64,000 nt of DNA, taken from the NCBI GenBank assembly GCA_016699165.1, contig CP064963.1, forward strand, positions 2,480,001-2,544,000. Direction: 5' to 3'. The position numbers and the translations under genes were made by a program. This DNA is from Candidatus Melainabacteria bacterium (GTDB taxonomy: Bacteria > Cyanobacteriota > Vampirovibrionia > Obscuribacterales > Obscuribacteraceae). Under the pieces are notes generated by a model. The model was not told where the DNA came from. It worked only from the letters and a program-made list of their open reading frames with translations, and did no database searches. Shown here one piece after another: positions 33,957 through 43,201 of this stretch (position 1 is the stretch's first letter; every line of letters begins with the position of its first letter).

Positions 33957-35423
33957 CTAACCCATCAGCAAACGAGCAAACTCTCTGACCATAGCTCTCA
34001 CTTCATCTGGATTCTTACTCAGTCCTGGAAAATAAGCCAAAAACTCTCCTTCATTTTTAGAACCCAAGTAATGGCCCGAAGTGCAAATAATTGGAAGATT
34101 CGCTAAATTAGCAGCTTTCAAGACATCTTTTTCAGATTTCTTCTGATATCGAAACAAACAAGTGATGCCACCACTTTCCGATTGAATCTCTATATCGGGT
34201 CCAAATGCCATTTTCAATTCATACATCAAAAGACTGCGCTTCGCTTTAAACGACTTCTCCAACTTGCGTACATGTTTTTGCAAAAAACCGTCTTTTAAAA
34301 TATCGGCCAAAACAAGCTGAATCATTGTCTCAGACACACCTTCCGTTTGAATTTTGCTTTGCTCCAAAATAGGCATCAGAAGCGGCGGAACTACCAAAAA
34401 ACAGATTGTGGTTAGTGGATATAAAACCTGCCAAAAAGTAGAGAGATAAATTACTCGACCTTCCGTATCCATAGACTTTAAAGATGGGGGTAGACGTTTA
34501 CCATAATTGAAAAATCCGTCATAGTCATCTTCAATTATCCACGCATCACTTTTAGATGCCCACAAAAGCAATGCCTCTCGCCGAGAAGAAGTCATAGTGA
34601 TACCAGTTGGATCATGGTGATCCGGAGTGACATAAACCAGTTTTATTTTGCGTTTTGACTTATAAAGCTCTTCAACAACTAGTCCGTGCTGATCAACTGG
34701 AATAGTCAAAGTTTCAATATCATGATAATTGGCCACATTTTTCACTCCACCAAAACCTGGATCTTCTATGGCTAGCAAGTCTCCATCATTCAAGAGTAAA
34801 CGGGACAATAACGCTACAGCAGCAAAAGAAATGTTAAAAATTGCGATATCATATTCGGTGCAAGGTATAGACTTAGCTCTATTCAAGTAGGCGGAAAGCG
34901 CTTCGCGCAACTCAGGTCGACCTAGTGGCTCCATGTCGTATTTCAGATTTTTGAATGCGGAGGGCTCACATCTGTTTCTAATCAACTCACGCCAACGATT
35001 TAGAGGCAAAGCTTCTTTTGGAACACCACCATAATTCAGTGCGTGAAAGTCGGGAGAAATTGGATGAAACGCGGCTCTTTCAGTCATGCTTTTTCCATAA
35101 GGTGAAATCCGCTCGAAAAGATGATCTAAAACCAAGGAATTAAGAACTGGTTTAAGACTCTTTCGCTCCAGGTTAGCTACGAAAGTTCCTCTAGTGCTGC
35201 CCGTCTCAGTGAAGCCGAGTGCTCGAAGATGTCTGTAAGCTCGCAAAACCGTGTCCCGAGACACTCCCAATGACTCGGCCATCACTCTACTTGGTTGTAG
35301 TGGAGAATTGGGTGGAAGTCGTCCAGACTCTATTGCTGAGATTAAAGCCATGGCTATTTCTTGGTACCCAGGCTTTTCTCCTATAGGAAATAATGACGTG
35401 AATTTATTGGGTGAATCAACCAT
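33957..35423 (-). CDS. MocR/GntR-family regulator lacking the PLP-binding lysine
   Basis: MocR regulators fuse an N-terminal GntR winged helix to an aminotransferase-like domain. The winged helix is normal (about 15-85; PSRVMAESLGVSRDTVLRAY is the recognition helix). The aminotransferase domain (about 110-480) keeps the Asp in EDPGFGG, PTGITMTSSRR and EDDYDGFFNYG, but the segment that should read 'GTFSKTLFPGLRLGY' is STFWQVLYPLTTICFL. The Schiff-base lysine is Gln332, and the phosphate-binding 'GSQQAL' is degenerate (ISFAAVAL). The protein probably cannot bind PLP covalently and may sense another ligand. A+T-rich codons and a weak ribosome binding site. Confidence 0.9.
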   Translation of the reverse strand: MVDSPNKFTSLFPIGEKPGYQEIAMALISAIESGRLPPNSPLQPSRVMAESLGVSRDTVLRAYRHLRALGFTETGSTRGTFVANLERKSLKPVLNSLVLDHLFERISPYGKSMTERAAFHPISPDFHALNYGGVPKEALPLNRWRELIRNRCEPSAFKNLKYDMEPLGRPELREALSAYLNRAKSIPCTEYDIAIFNISFAAVALLSRLLLNDGDLLAIEDPGFGGVKNVANYHDIETLTIPVDQHGLVVEELYKSKRKIKLVYVTPDHHDPTGITMTSSRREALLLWASKSDAWIIEDDYDGFFNYGKRLPPSLKSMDTEGRVIYLSTFWQVLYPLTTICFLVVPPLLMPILEQSKIQTEGVSETMIQLVLADILKDGFLQKHVRKLEKSFKAKRSLLMYELKMAFGPDIEIQSESGGITCLFRYQKKSEKDVLKAANLANLPIICTSGHYLGSKNEGEFLAYFPGLSKNPDEVRAMVREFARLLMG

Positions 35424-35689
35424 GCGCTATTTGTATAAAGCCGATCCAAGATTTACCGAATTAAGCATACCAATTCTAGCTGTACTAACCAAAAACATTC
35501 TGAAATGGACGTTTATGAGTCTCAATTAAACCCATAAATTTTATTTTCGCGTTTCAAGAGTACTAAAACTATTTAGACCTTTTTTTCACCGCGAATCTTC
35601 ACTTTGAACCTAAATAACCAAGAACACACATCCACGAGAACTCTTTGAAATCTAGAACCTTCAACTCACCCTCCTAAGGAGAGCAAGTA

Positions 35690-35938
35690 ATGAATACCAA
35701 TCTGAGTGCTGAACGAGTGATAGTGAAGCGGACGCTTCACGACAACGGCAAGGACTCACCGAAAGTCATTTACGCCTCTATCAACAAAGCTGAAGCAAAG
35801 CTCGGTGAGCTTATCTACAGCGGAAAATTTATTTCTTACGGCCGCCGTCCAGGCAATTTGCATGGCAAGATCATTGAGCTTTGGCAAGAGATCTACATCG
35901 GCGAAAACGAGCCGGAGTCTGCGCCCCATGTTGCATGA
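35690..35938 (+). CDS. Small basic protein of unknown function
   Basis: A strong CCTAAGGAG site precedes the ATG. The 82 residues mix beta strands (ERVIVKRTLHD, IIELWQEIYIG) and a helix (INKAEAKLGELIYS). There is no membrane segment. It overlaps the start of the next gene by 11 bases, so the two are translationally coupled. No family is recognised. Confidence 0.6.
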   Translation: MNTNLSAERVIVKRTLHDNGKDSPKVIYASINKAEAKLGELIYSGKFISYGRRPGNLHGKIIELWQEIYIGENEPESAPHVA

Positions 35939-36194
35939 CCTGCTCAACGCCACCAAGAAACCATTTATTTTATTTGCACCAGCCTACGCTGTCGCGGTAT
36001 ATGCCTACCCAGACACGGTGTTGCTGACCTGGCTCACTTTCGCCGGACTGTTTGGTGTCTACGCCTGCTTGCTTGCAGTGTGGGTATCAATCATGGCTTT
36101 GGACGAAATCCGGATTCACTGGACGCTCCTTCGAGCCAAAAAAATCCAAAAGCCAGACTCTTGCTCTGGCACGAAATGCAACCTCAATCCCTAG
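35928..36194 (+). CDS. Small membrane protein coupled to the previous gene
   Basis: The ATG at 35928 lies within the last codons of the preceding gene, with GGAG ten bases upstream. The 88 residues contain two helices (about 13-30 and 33-58) and a basic cytoplasmic tail that includes two cysteines (CSGTKC). An in-frame start further upstream would run out of frame through the previous gene and is rejected. Function unknown. Confidence 0.55.
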   Translation: MLHDLLNATKKPFILFAPAYAVAVYAYPDTVLLTWLTFAGLFGVYACLLAVWVSIMALDEIRIHWTLLRAKKIQKPDSCSGTKCNLNP

Positions 36195-36204
36195 GAAAAA
36201 ACAA

Positions 36205-36576
36205 ATGACAAACGTGATACCATTCAGATCGCGCGCAGAGCTGAAGAAGCCTGCTGTGACCGCTATTTCGACCATTGAGACAGAAGCCCTCGATGACCGA
36301 CCTGATACGCCTGTCGAAAACATTTCTTTGGCTACAGCAACGCCCGAATTGTCTCGCAAAGATGCCGAGAAAGCGATGAAATACATATTTCTCCAGGCTC
36401 ACAAAATCGGCCTGAAAGTTCTCCAAAACGACCAGAAGAAGACTTCGGCAGAAGGCGAAGAAGCGCGCCACGTTGTGATGTTCGCCCTCAAAGGACCCAA
36501 GGACAAAGTCTTCGCCATGGAAGATGCGCTCAAGTCTGGCGACTTCCTCAACTTCGACTTCGAGCAGAAGGCATGA
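36205..36576 (+). CDS. Small soluble helical protein
   Basis: CTAGGA precedes the ATG ten bases after the previous stop. The 123 residues start with a polar, probably disordered region (1-48). A folded C-terminal part follows, with a helix (RKDAEKAMKYIFLQAHKIGL), a strand (HVVMFALKGPK) and another helix. No family is recognised. Belongs to the same run of small genes. Confidence 0.6.
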   Translation: MTNVIPFRSRAELKKPAVTAISTIETEALDDRPDTPVENISLATATPELSRKDAEKAMKYIFLQAHKIGLKVLQNDQKKTSAEGEEARHVVMFALKGPKDKVFAMEDALKSGDFLNFDFEQKA

Positions 36577-36675
36577 CACCACGAGGAATCGTAAGGCGAG
36601 ACTACCTGCAATGGCAGTTTCTCTTTACGATTTCTGCAACCTCCACAACTTCGCAAATGAAAAGGAGGACAAAGC

Positions 36676-37905
36676 ATGTCCATGCGAACATTCGTTTTGT
36701 GCTCGCTGATTTTTATCACAGCAGCACTTACAGCTATCGGCTTCAAGACGCATGCAGACTCACTGTTTGTGGACGACGCCAAAGTATTTGACAAACTGTC
36801 CGGACGGAATCATCGGGTATTCATCAAGGATGGAGAAATACTTCGAAACGTTGAATACTACGAAGACCAAATCACCCGTCGCCATGCCACCACATTCGGT
36901 ATCGATGGAAGCAAAACTGAATTTTGGTACTGGCCATCAGGCAACTTGAAAGAAGCAGTTACTTATTTTCCGGAAAACGACTCAAACAAAAACAAACGAG
37001 TCATGCGGCGAGCCACCCTCCTTGAAGATGGTATCACTTATGCCACCAACCTGGAATACAATCAAGATGGCACGCTTTCGACGTCGACCGTCCTTGAACA
37101 ATCACAGGATCGCTCAACCAGGCGTCGTTATTTTGAGAACGGATCAGTCAAACAAGAAGAAGTCTTTGCGATTCGTCAGACCACTCCACTTGCTACCTGG
37201 TATCGCCTTTCCTCACGCACATTTCATGCCAACACTAACTTGGCGGAGAGTATCGAAGTTGTCGGGATTTTTGGATACCAGACCCAGCGCTTCGCCGAAG
37301 ATGGTCGAACTCTCTTCGTCTCCGAGCTCAGCGAATACGGTACCGAGTATCAAGAGAGCTGGCTTTTCGATGACGGAAAGACTGTTCGTCGCAAAGTTTT
37401 TCAAAGCTCAGCTGGTACCAATGCCAAAACCTTCGCCTTAAACGGCAATCTAATCGAAGAGCGCGCATGGCACGGTCCGGTAGGTGAAGGCATGATGAAC
37501 GTGAAGAGCTTCGACCCGACAACTGGCAAAAAGCTTTTGGAACAACTTTTCACGCACACTGGCATTAGTTATGAGCCTTACAGCTTCACGGTCTACAAAG
37601 ACGGAGCTAAGGCGCTCTACGTTTTATTCTTCCTGGGTACACAAAATCAGATAATGCGCTACACCATTTACCATTCTCAAAATGGTGATCGCGGAGAACT
37701 GTACACAGCCTCCTTCAACAAAGAAGGCTCCGTCACCCAAGAATTTCGTAGGAACAGTGCCGACAAGCACGACTGGGAACGCAAATACAAAGCGATCGAG
37801 AAAGTGAAGCGCGAATTGCCTGTACTGGATTCTAACTGGCATAGGATGCGCCCTTACGAAATGCCGCCCAAAATCGTCAAGTTCGAAGCATCGCCTTACC
37901 GGTGA
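36676..37905 (+). CDS. Membrane-anchored MORN/YwqK-like repeat protein
   Basis: An N-terminal hydrophobic helix (about 5-25; TFVLCSLIFITAALTAIGF) exports or anchors the protein. The remaining 380 residues contain about ten short repeats of the type 'x-x-D/N-G-x-L/T-x-x-x-x-x-x-Y', e.g. YYEDQITRRHATTFGIDGS, YNQDGTLSTSTVLEQ, YFENGSVKQEEVF, FAEDGRTLFVSE. This is the beta-hairpin pattern of MORN/YwqK-type proteins, which usually form elongated binding scaffolds. No catalytic motif. Two nearby ATG codons (36676 and 36682) follow AAAAGGAGG. The first is used here. Confidence 0.7.
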   Translation: MSMRTFVLCSLIFITAALTAIGFKTHADSLFVDDAKVFDKLSGRNHRVFIKDGEILRNVEYYEDQITRRHATTFGIDGSKTEFWYWPSGNLKEAVTYFPENDSNKNKRVMRRATLLEDGITYATNLEYNQDGTLSTSTVLEQSQDRSTRRRYFENGSVKQEEVFAIRQTTPLATWYRLSSRTFHANTNLAESIEVVGIFGYQTQRFAEDGRTLFVSELSEYGTEYQESWLFDDGKTVRRKVFQSSAGTNAKTFALNGNLIEERAWHGPVGEGMMNVKSFDPTTGKKLLEQLFTHTGISYEPYSFTVYKDGAKALYVLFFLGTQNQIMRYTIYHSQNGDRGELYTASFNKEGSVTQEFRRNSADKHDWERKYKAIEKVKRELPVLDSNWHRMRPYEMPPKIVKFEASPYR

Positions 37906-37958
37906 AGTCGCGCTTATTTTTTTCCTTCTAAACATCAATCTAAAATACGGAACAAAAA

Positions 37959-38312
37959 GTGTCAAAGAAACTTAAACCTATTCGGGTCTTCAACGACCTA
38001 TTTCTGCTCGATGTATCCTCTTTCATCGACTGCACCGTCTTCACATCCAGAGCTGGAGTTGCATCCTATGCGCTGATCGGCATCGGCGATGGAAAAATCA
38101 ACTCCGCTTGCCTGGCTCGTTTCACTCTTAAGTGTAGTTTCGATCCTGATAAAGACTTCGTTATCGCCTACTTGAGCAACGGCAATGCGAAAAAGTCCCA
38201 AAAGATTCTCATTGCCGGTAAGAAGCAGTCCAAGAAGTCAGCTTTGCATCGTCTCACACATGAACAATGCTCGCCACGCTGTTTTTGCAAGGATCGCCCG
38301 ACAGTAATTTAG
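37959..38312 (+). CDS. Small protein with GTG start
   Basis: A GTG at 37959 follows ACGGAA at a suitable distance and gives 117 residues. The N-terminal 65 residues look globular (VFNDLFLLDVSSF, VASYALIGIGDGKI). The tail is Lys/Cys/His-rich (CSPRCFC). Neither a membrane segment nor a known motif is present. It follows the MORN-like gene by 53 bases. Moderate confidence in the start. Confidence 0.55.
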   Translation: MSKKLKPIRVFNDLFLLDVSSFIDCTVFTSRAGVASYALIGIGDGKINSACLARFTLKCSFDPDKDFVIAYLSNGNAKKSQKILIAGKKQSKKSALHRLTHEQCSPRCFCKDRPTVI

Positions 38313-38428
38313 GTTAAAACCTGGAATCCCCCGGAAAGACTGTCTACTTCACATAAGTGCAGTTTTTCCTGGCGATTTCAAAATTGCTTTCTTACCAAAA
38401 CAAAATCAATCAATATAAGGAGACACAA

Positions 38429-38776
38429 ATGTTTTCTGCAATCAAGAGCATTTCATTTTGCATAGCCGCCATTATCGGTGTTTATGTTCTCAGCACCCTT
38501 CTTCAAGGCAAAGTTCCACAGATTCAAGACGCTCTCATGGTCGGAGGTCTGCTCGGACTTGTCTGCGTAAGCTCAATATTCATTTTCTGCAAGAAGCGAT
38601 ACCATGTTGCTGTCGGAGCTGCATCAACTACCGCTCTCTGGCTTGTTTTCGTGACGCTGATGGCAAACGAATTCGGAGTTTCCGGTTTCGACACAAGCAA
38701 GATCATCCTCACCACTTTAGTGGTGGCAATCGAAGGCGCAGTTGGTGGTCTAGGTTACAAGCTGGGCTTGCGCTAA
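38429..38776 (+). CDS. Small membrane protein, four helices
   Basis: TAAGGAG precedes the ATG by six bases. The 115 residues carry four hydrophobic segments (about 5-24, 32-52, 57-80, 90-112). No family is recognised. The next gene starts four bases after its stop, so the two are probably cotranslated. Confidence 0.6.
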   Translation: MFSAIKSISFCIAAIIGVYVLSTLLQGKVPQIQDALMVGGLLGLVCVSSIFIFCKKRYHVAVGAASTTALWLVFVTLMANEFGVSGFDTSKIILTTLVVAIEGAVGGLGYKLGLR

Positions 38777-38779
38777 AAA

Positions 38780-38950
38780 ATGGACCTCTCACCCATCGGT
38801 TGGATCACCCTCATCGGTGCAATCCTGCTCTTTCTCTCTCTTCCGATTGGACAGTCGCGCAACCAAGCGCTATTCAATCTGGCAAACACCGTGACGCTCA
38901 TCGGCACAGCGGGTTTGCTGATCGGCCATGCGTCATTGCTGTTCAGTTAG
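38780..38950 (+). CDS. 56-residue two-helix membrane protein
   Basis: The ATG is three bases after the TAA of the previous gene. The sequence MDLSPIGWITLIGAILLFLS begins a first helix; a second one (NTVTLIGTAGLLIGHASLLF) follows a short polar loop. There is no separate ribosome binding site, so translation must be coupled to the upstream gene. A terminator follows 15 bases after the stop, which fits a true last gene. It is a candidate partner subunit of the four-helix protein. Confidence 0.6.
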   Translation: MDLSPIGWITLIGAILLFLSLPIGQSRNQALFNLANTVTLIGTAGLLIGHASLLFS

Positions 38951-38965
38951 TCCACAATCAATAAG

Positions 38966-38992
38966 GGAGAAGGGCTGTTGAAGCCCTTCTCT
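38966..38992 (+). terminator. Rho-independent terminator
   Basis: GAGAAGGGCT pairs with AGCCCTTCTC on a GTTGA loop; a weak T-rich stretch follows. Confidence 0.7.
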
Positions 38993-39060
38993 CATACTGA
39001 CCTTGATTCGTTTATCGGGTACAAATTATTCTTTTCTTATTGCCCAAGTCTATTTGTGTA

Positions 39061-39070
39061 TATAGTAAAA
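39061..39070 (-). repeat. 3' border element TTTTACTATA
   Basis: Exact copy between the terminator at 38966-38992 and the stop of the minus-strand TPR gene. Confidence 0.55.
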
Positions 39071-39155
39071 GAATAGGGTTTTTCAGAAAAAACAAGCGCT
39101 AGACTCACGCAGCAAATTCCGTGCAATCCACACTGCCGAGCACACACAGATTCAA

Positions 39156-40826
39156 TTAATTTTTAGGATCAGGTAAAGCGCTTACGTCTTTTGATATTTT
39201 TTGAATTTCTAAATTCGACGGGGCTTCTTTTGGATACTTTTGTATGGCGTATGCTGCAACTTTGCTAGCTAATTTAGTTTGTTGAGAGTTGGAAAGACTT
39301 CTCATCAGTGTAATTAACTCATCCAAACTAGCTTGCCTGGAACTTTGATAAGCACTAACTCTATCTAACAGAGAGGCTTTGATCAAAGTGTAAGAAAGAA
39401 ATTTTTTCAAATCCGAGTCTTGAGGATTTATTTGGATAGCTTGAGACAAGGCGTCGTAAGCCGAATTGCAATCGCCCTTTTCATACGCATCGAAAGCCTT
39501 TGATTTAAGTGCATTCAATTTGGCATTCTGACGAGGCTTATTATTTGCGGTGGTGGCACTGGTGGCAACATTATTTGGCGAAATCAAAAGATATTTAAAC
39601 CATGTAGACTTCAAAGACGCCTTCGTATTGGCAATATCCAGGGATAAAATTTCTGAGCAAAGGTTTGAGGCATCAGAATATTTTTTTCTTTTGGCAGCGA
39701 AATCGACCATGCACAGCAAATAATCTATCTTGCGCGAAGGGTCACTAATTGAGGCTTTTCTCAATTCAATCAAGCCTTTTGAATAAGGATATTGATTAGC
39801 CTTTTTACGCGAATCTTCAATAGTATTTTTCAAACTTTCGGTTAGAAACTTATCTTTGTTTACTTGCAAGAACTTTTCATAAAAATAAATCGCGCGCAGA
39901 TGCTCATTATTAGCGGCGAACACTCTAGTTATTACGACCAGGTCTTTGGGCTCAGTATATTGAAGGCGCAGTAATTCTTGCGCACATTCCATTGCTCGTT
40001 TGTTTTTCTTGCACAACAAACTGAGCAGTGCGCACTGCTTCAAAGCCTGATGGTCGCTTGGAATGCGGCTCAAAACATACTCACAGTCTGTCAGAGCGCG
40101 AGCATAATCACCTTTAGCATAATAGATTTGAGCTCGTTTCAATCTAGGACCAATCAAGCTATTATCGAGGCTTAAAGCGCGATCATAAGATTCAAGAGAC
40201 TCAGAAAATTTAGATTGCACAAAGAGATCGTCACCCTTGCTAATCAAACCAGAAGGATCGTTAAACTTATAAATTACAGGGATGATGCAGCAAGCTAGTA
40301 ACAAGGGGCCGAAGACGACCTTAAGACCTAATCGATTTAACTGAAGCAGATTTTCTTTTTTATCGACACTTGGCGCAGATTGATTTGAAGTTTGGTCAGA
40401 CTCGATACGCTCTTTTCTTTTTTCATCAACTACGCTTCGAATGTGGTCGTAAGAGATATTTGCTGTGTTCTCTTGCTGTTCTTTGGAAACAAAAAGACTA
40501 TTTATTGAAGTGGATACTGGAAGCAAATCCTGGCTTGTTACGCTGGGTTTCCTGGATTCGACCGAAAAGTTTAGATTCTCAATTGTATTTTTCTTGGCTA
40601 CAATGGCGGATTTAGCTTCGTCCAATGAGTTCCAATCTTCTGCTGTAGACTTTCTTTCAAGTGCTTTCTGAACTTGGCTCTCAGCAGTTTTCTCTAAAGT
40701 TTTCTTCTTGTCACCAGTATGTCTCAGTGATTTTTTCGAAAATGCAGAATCAGTCTGTATTTCAAAATTATCCGCCAGCTGAGTTTCGGCAATTTCACCT
40801 GAAACCGACTCATTTTCATAAACCAT
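39156..40826 (-). CDS. Membrane-anchored TPR protein
   Basis: The first 160 residues are polar, Ser/Glu/Lys-rich and probably disordered. One membrane helix follows (about 168-185; LKVVFGPLLLACCIIPVIY). The C-terminal 370 residues are all-helical with TPR repeats: GDDLFVQSKFSESLESYDRA, RAQIYYAKGDYARALTDCEY, YEKGDCNSAYDALSQAIQI. The TPR part should face the periplasm or cytoplasm as a protein-binding scaffold. The ATG at 40826 follows GGGGA; a TTG three codons earlier is possible. A+T-rich codons. Divergent from the DUF4037 gene. Confidence 0.75.
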   Translation of the reverse strand: MVYENESVSGEIAETQLADNFEIQTDSAFSKKSLRHTGDKKKTLEKTAESQVQKALERKSTAEDWNSLDEAKSAIVAKKNTIENLNFSVESRKPSVTSQDLLPVSTSINSLFVSKEQQENTANISYDHIRSVVDEKRKERIESDQTSNQSAPSVDKKENLLQLNRLGLKVVFGPLLLACCIIPVIYKFNDPSGLISKGDDLFVQSKFSESLESYDRALSLDNSLIGPRLKRAQIYYAKGDYARALTDCEYVLSRIPSDHQALKQCALLSLLCKKNKRAMECAQELLRLQYTEPKDLVVITRVFAANNEHLRAIYFYEKFLQVNKDKFLTESLKNTIEDSRKKANQYPYSKGLIELRKASISDPSRKIDYLLCMVDFAAKRKKYSDASNLCSEILSLDIANTKASLKSTWFKYLLISPNNVATSATTANNKPRQNAKLNALKSKAFDAYEKGDCNSAYDALSQAIQINPQDSDLKKFLSYTLIKASLLDRVSAYQSSRQASLDELITLMRSLSNSQQTKLASKVAAYAIQKYPKEAPSNLEIQKISKDVSALPDPKN

Positions 40827-40970
40827 ATTCGACAATCCCCAACCAGGTGCTCACTGTGCTTCCAAAAATCAAAGATGCCATCAAGATACCTTGCAGATTG
40901 CAAATTATACAGTCTATCTGCAAGAATCTTCTTTATAAGCCTGATTCCAAGCGGATCTTTTAATCAACCA

Positions 40971-42101
40971 ATGAGCTCAAATACAAATTTTATTCCTGGA
41001 CTTGAATTAAGCGAAGCATTCTTTGTGGAGGCGGTTGAACCCATCATTCGCGCGGATTTTCCGCAACTTTCTTATGCCGCTGCATTAATAGGAAGCGGTT
41101 CTGAGGTGCTTGGTTTTGACAATGAAATATCTACAGACCATCACTGGGGACCGCGCGTCATGCTGTTTCTCAAGGAAAGTGATATTCCAATTTTCAAAGA
41201 GTCTATAGAAACAGTCCTGAGCAAACAATTACCGCGCCGATTCAAAGGATATCCAACCAGTTATCTTGCATCAAATGCCGCGGATGATGCGGCTCATGGA
41301 ATACAAATTCTTGATTACAACAATGAAGGTCCGATCAATCATCGCGTTTCAATTGAGACATTGGATCACTTTTTAAATGACTATCTTGGTTTTAGTATTA
41401 ACAAAGAAATCACGCCAGCAGACTGGCTTTCATTCCCTGATCAAAAGTTACTTTCAATCACCAAGGGAAAAGTCTTTCACGACACAATTGGATTAAAAGA
41501 TTTACGGCGTCAATTTGCATATTATCCGCATGACGTCTGGCTTTACTTAATGGCTTCGGCATGGTGTCGAATAGAGCAAGAAGAGCATTTGATGGGTAGA
41601 GCAGGCTCTATGGGCGATGAAATCGGAGCCGCGATAATAGCATCACGACTGGTGCGTGATTTGATGCGCTTATGTTTTCTGATGGAAAAACAATATGCAC
41701 CTTATCCAAAATGGTTCGGAACTGCATTTCGTCAACTTGAGTCGACGGATGTACTTGAGCCAATTTTGATGCAGGTTTTATCAGCAAACAACTGGAAAGA
41801 GCGCGAGAAAAATTTAGTTGCCGCCTACGAGTATGTCGCAAAGCGGCATAACAAGCTAAACTTGACCGAACCCCTTCCTGAAGAAGCTTCTCTTTTTCAC
41901 GAAAGACCTTATCGAGTTATAAGCATGGGAGTCTTTTCCCAAAGCATTATTTCTAAAATCACAGACCCCGCGGTCAAAGTAATTGCGAGCAAACCGCTCA
42001 TTGGCAGCATTGATCAGCTGAGCGATAGCACTGATCTTTTGTCGAATACTCTGTGGCGAGAAGCTTTGTGTTCTTTATATTATTCGCCGACTGAAAGCTG
42101 A
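40971..42101 (+). CDS. DUF4037-domain protein, nucleotidyltransferase-like
   Basis: The N-terminal half shows LIGSGSEVLGFDNEISTDHH followed by WGPRVMLFL. This is the 'GSGSEVLGFDT..S.DHDWGPR' signature of DUF4037 proteins, whose first part resembles a nucleotidyltransferase palm with acidic metal ligands. The C-terminal half is helical (DVWLYLMASAWCRIEQEEHL is typical). The length of 376 fits the family. Function is unproven; antibiotic- or small-molecule-modifying activity is a common guess. The start is the ATG at 40971, since the upstream frame codes unlikely sequence; no clear ribosome binding site is present. Confidence 0.8.
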   Translation: MSSNTNFIPGLELSEAFFVEAVEPIIRADFPQLSYAAALIGSGSEVLGFDNEISTDHHWGPRVMLFLKESDIPIFKESIETVLSKQLPRRFKGYPTSYLASNAADDAAHGIQILDYNNEGPINHRVSIETLDHFLNDYLGFSINKEITPADWLSFPDQKLLSITKGKVFHDTIGLKDLRRQFAYYPHDVWLYLMASAWCRIEQEEHLMGRAGSMGDEIGAAIIASRLVRDLMRLCFLMEKQYAPYPKWFGTAFRQLESTDVLEPILMQVLSANNWKEREKNLVAAYEYVAKRHNKLNLTEPLPEEASLFHERPYRVISMGVFSQSIISKITDPAVKVIASKPLIGSIDQLSDSTDLLSNTLWREALCSLYYSPTES

Positions 42102-42136
42102 AGTAACTTTTTTCAATTAGACTTCTCACTACAGGT

Positions 42137-42146
42137 TATAGTAAAA
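42137..42146 (-). repeat. 3' border element TTTTACTATA
   Basis: Exact copy, 12 bases past the terminator of the SPFH gene. Confidence 0.55.
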
Positions 42147-42157
42147 CCAGAAAAAGA

Positions 42158-42205
42158 AAAAAGTACAGGAACGTCTTCGATTGCTCGAAAACGTCCTGCA
42201 CTTTT
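42158..42205 (-). terminator. Terminator of the SPFH gene
   Basis: AAAAGTgCAGGACGTttTCGA pairs with TCGAagACGTtCCTGtACTTTT; TTTTTTCTTTTTC follows on the minus strand. Confidence 0.85.
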
Positions 42206-42250
42206 CAGTTCCCTTCAGCGATTAAGACGCTGATTCAGACTTGATTCACC

Positions 42251-43201
42251 TTACGTGGTGGCCGGGGCAGCAGGCTTAGTCGGCTCGGAGGTCTTGCCTT
42301 CGTTGCCGACCAGAATGCTGTCGCGGATGGCGTCGGCCGGGTTGGCATGCGCGCCGTAGGGGATGAAAACGACCTTGGCGTTGGGCGAGGTGCCGACGTG
42401 CTCGAGCATTTCGAGCTGCTGCGCCTGCATCACGAGCGCCATCACTTCATCCGCCTTGACGCCGGAGTTGGCGTCGACGAAGTCCTTGACCGAGTCCTTG
42501 TAGCCGTCGATGATGGCCTTGCGCTTGGCGGCGATGCCCTCACCGTCCAGACGCTCACGCTCCTTCTGCGCTTCGCCGTCGCCCTTGGCCAGAGCCAGAG
42601 CAGTCTGCGCCTTGAGGTCGGCGGTCGACTTGCGGCGCTTCTCGGCGTTGATCTCGTTCATCTCGGCGACGACCTTGGGGTCGACCTTGATCTCGGTGAC
42701 CAGCGTGTCGACGACGATCAGACCAAACGCCTGCAGCGGGCTGCTGAGGTTGGTCTTGACCGAGCCGCGGATCTTCTCCTTGTTGTTGAACAAATCGTCG
42801 AGATCCAGTTCCGGAACGACGCCGCGAACTTCGTCGAACACGAAGGGGCGGATTTGGTCGACCTTGGTCAGGCGATAGAACGCCGCGAACGCGTTGTTCG
42901 GGTCGACTTCGTACTGCACGATGATGGTGACATCGACCGAGGTCTTGTCCTTGGTGATGGTGTCGACGGCGACCGGGAACTCGGACACGCGGGTGCTGAG
43001 CTTGTGGGCGCGGCGGTGCAGCAAGGGCACTTTGATGTTGAGGCCGGGCTTGGCGACGTAGGAGAACTTGCCCATGAACTCGACCGATTCGATCATGCCT
43101 TGGCGAACGACGAAGAAGGTGCCGCACAGGAGGCAGATGACGAAGATGCCGATGACTGCGTAGAGGCCGTAAGCGAGAACCGTGCTGATGATGGGATCCA
43201 T
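42251..43201 (-). CDS. SPFH/stomatin-like membrane scaffold protein
   Basis: An N-terminal membrane helix (about 8-30) is followed by a band-7/SPFH domain (about 33-210): VRQGMIESVEFMGKFSYVAKPGLNIKVPLL, DVTIIVQYEVDP and LDDLFNNKEKIRGSVK are typical. A coiled-coil Ala/Glu-rich region (about 185-240; EINAEKRRKSTADLKAQTAL) and a Pro/Thr-rich tail complete the HIR/stomatin layout. Such proteins oligomerise into membrane rings and often regulate proteases. The start has a GGAG site. It shares a locus with a SohB-type protease and a large membrane protein, which suggests a shared membrane role. GC-rich. Confidence 0.88.
   Translation of the reverse strand: MDPIISTVLAYGLYAVIGIFVICLLCGTFFVVRQGMIESVEFMGKFSYVAKPGLNIKVPLLHRRAHKLSTRVSEFPVAVDTITKDKTSVDVTIIVQYEVDPNNAFAAFYRLTKVDQIRPFVFDEVRGVVPELDLDDLFNNKEKIRGSVKTNLSSPLQAFGLIVVDTLVTEIKVDPKVVAEMNEINAEKRRKSTADLKAQTALALAKGDGEAQKERERLDGEGIAAKRKAIIDGYKDSVKDFVDANSGVKADEVMALVMQAQQLEMLEHVGTSPNAKVVFIPYGAHANPADAIRDSILVGNEGKTSEPTKPAAPATT

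Noticed and set aside
36573..36791. 72-codon frame overlapping the start of the MORN-like gene
   Set aside because: It starts in the preceding stop codon region without a binding site and overlaps a better supported gene for most of its length.
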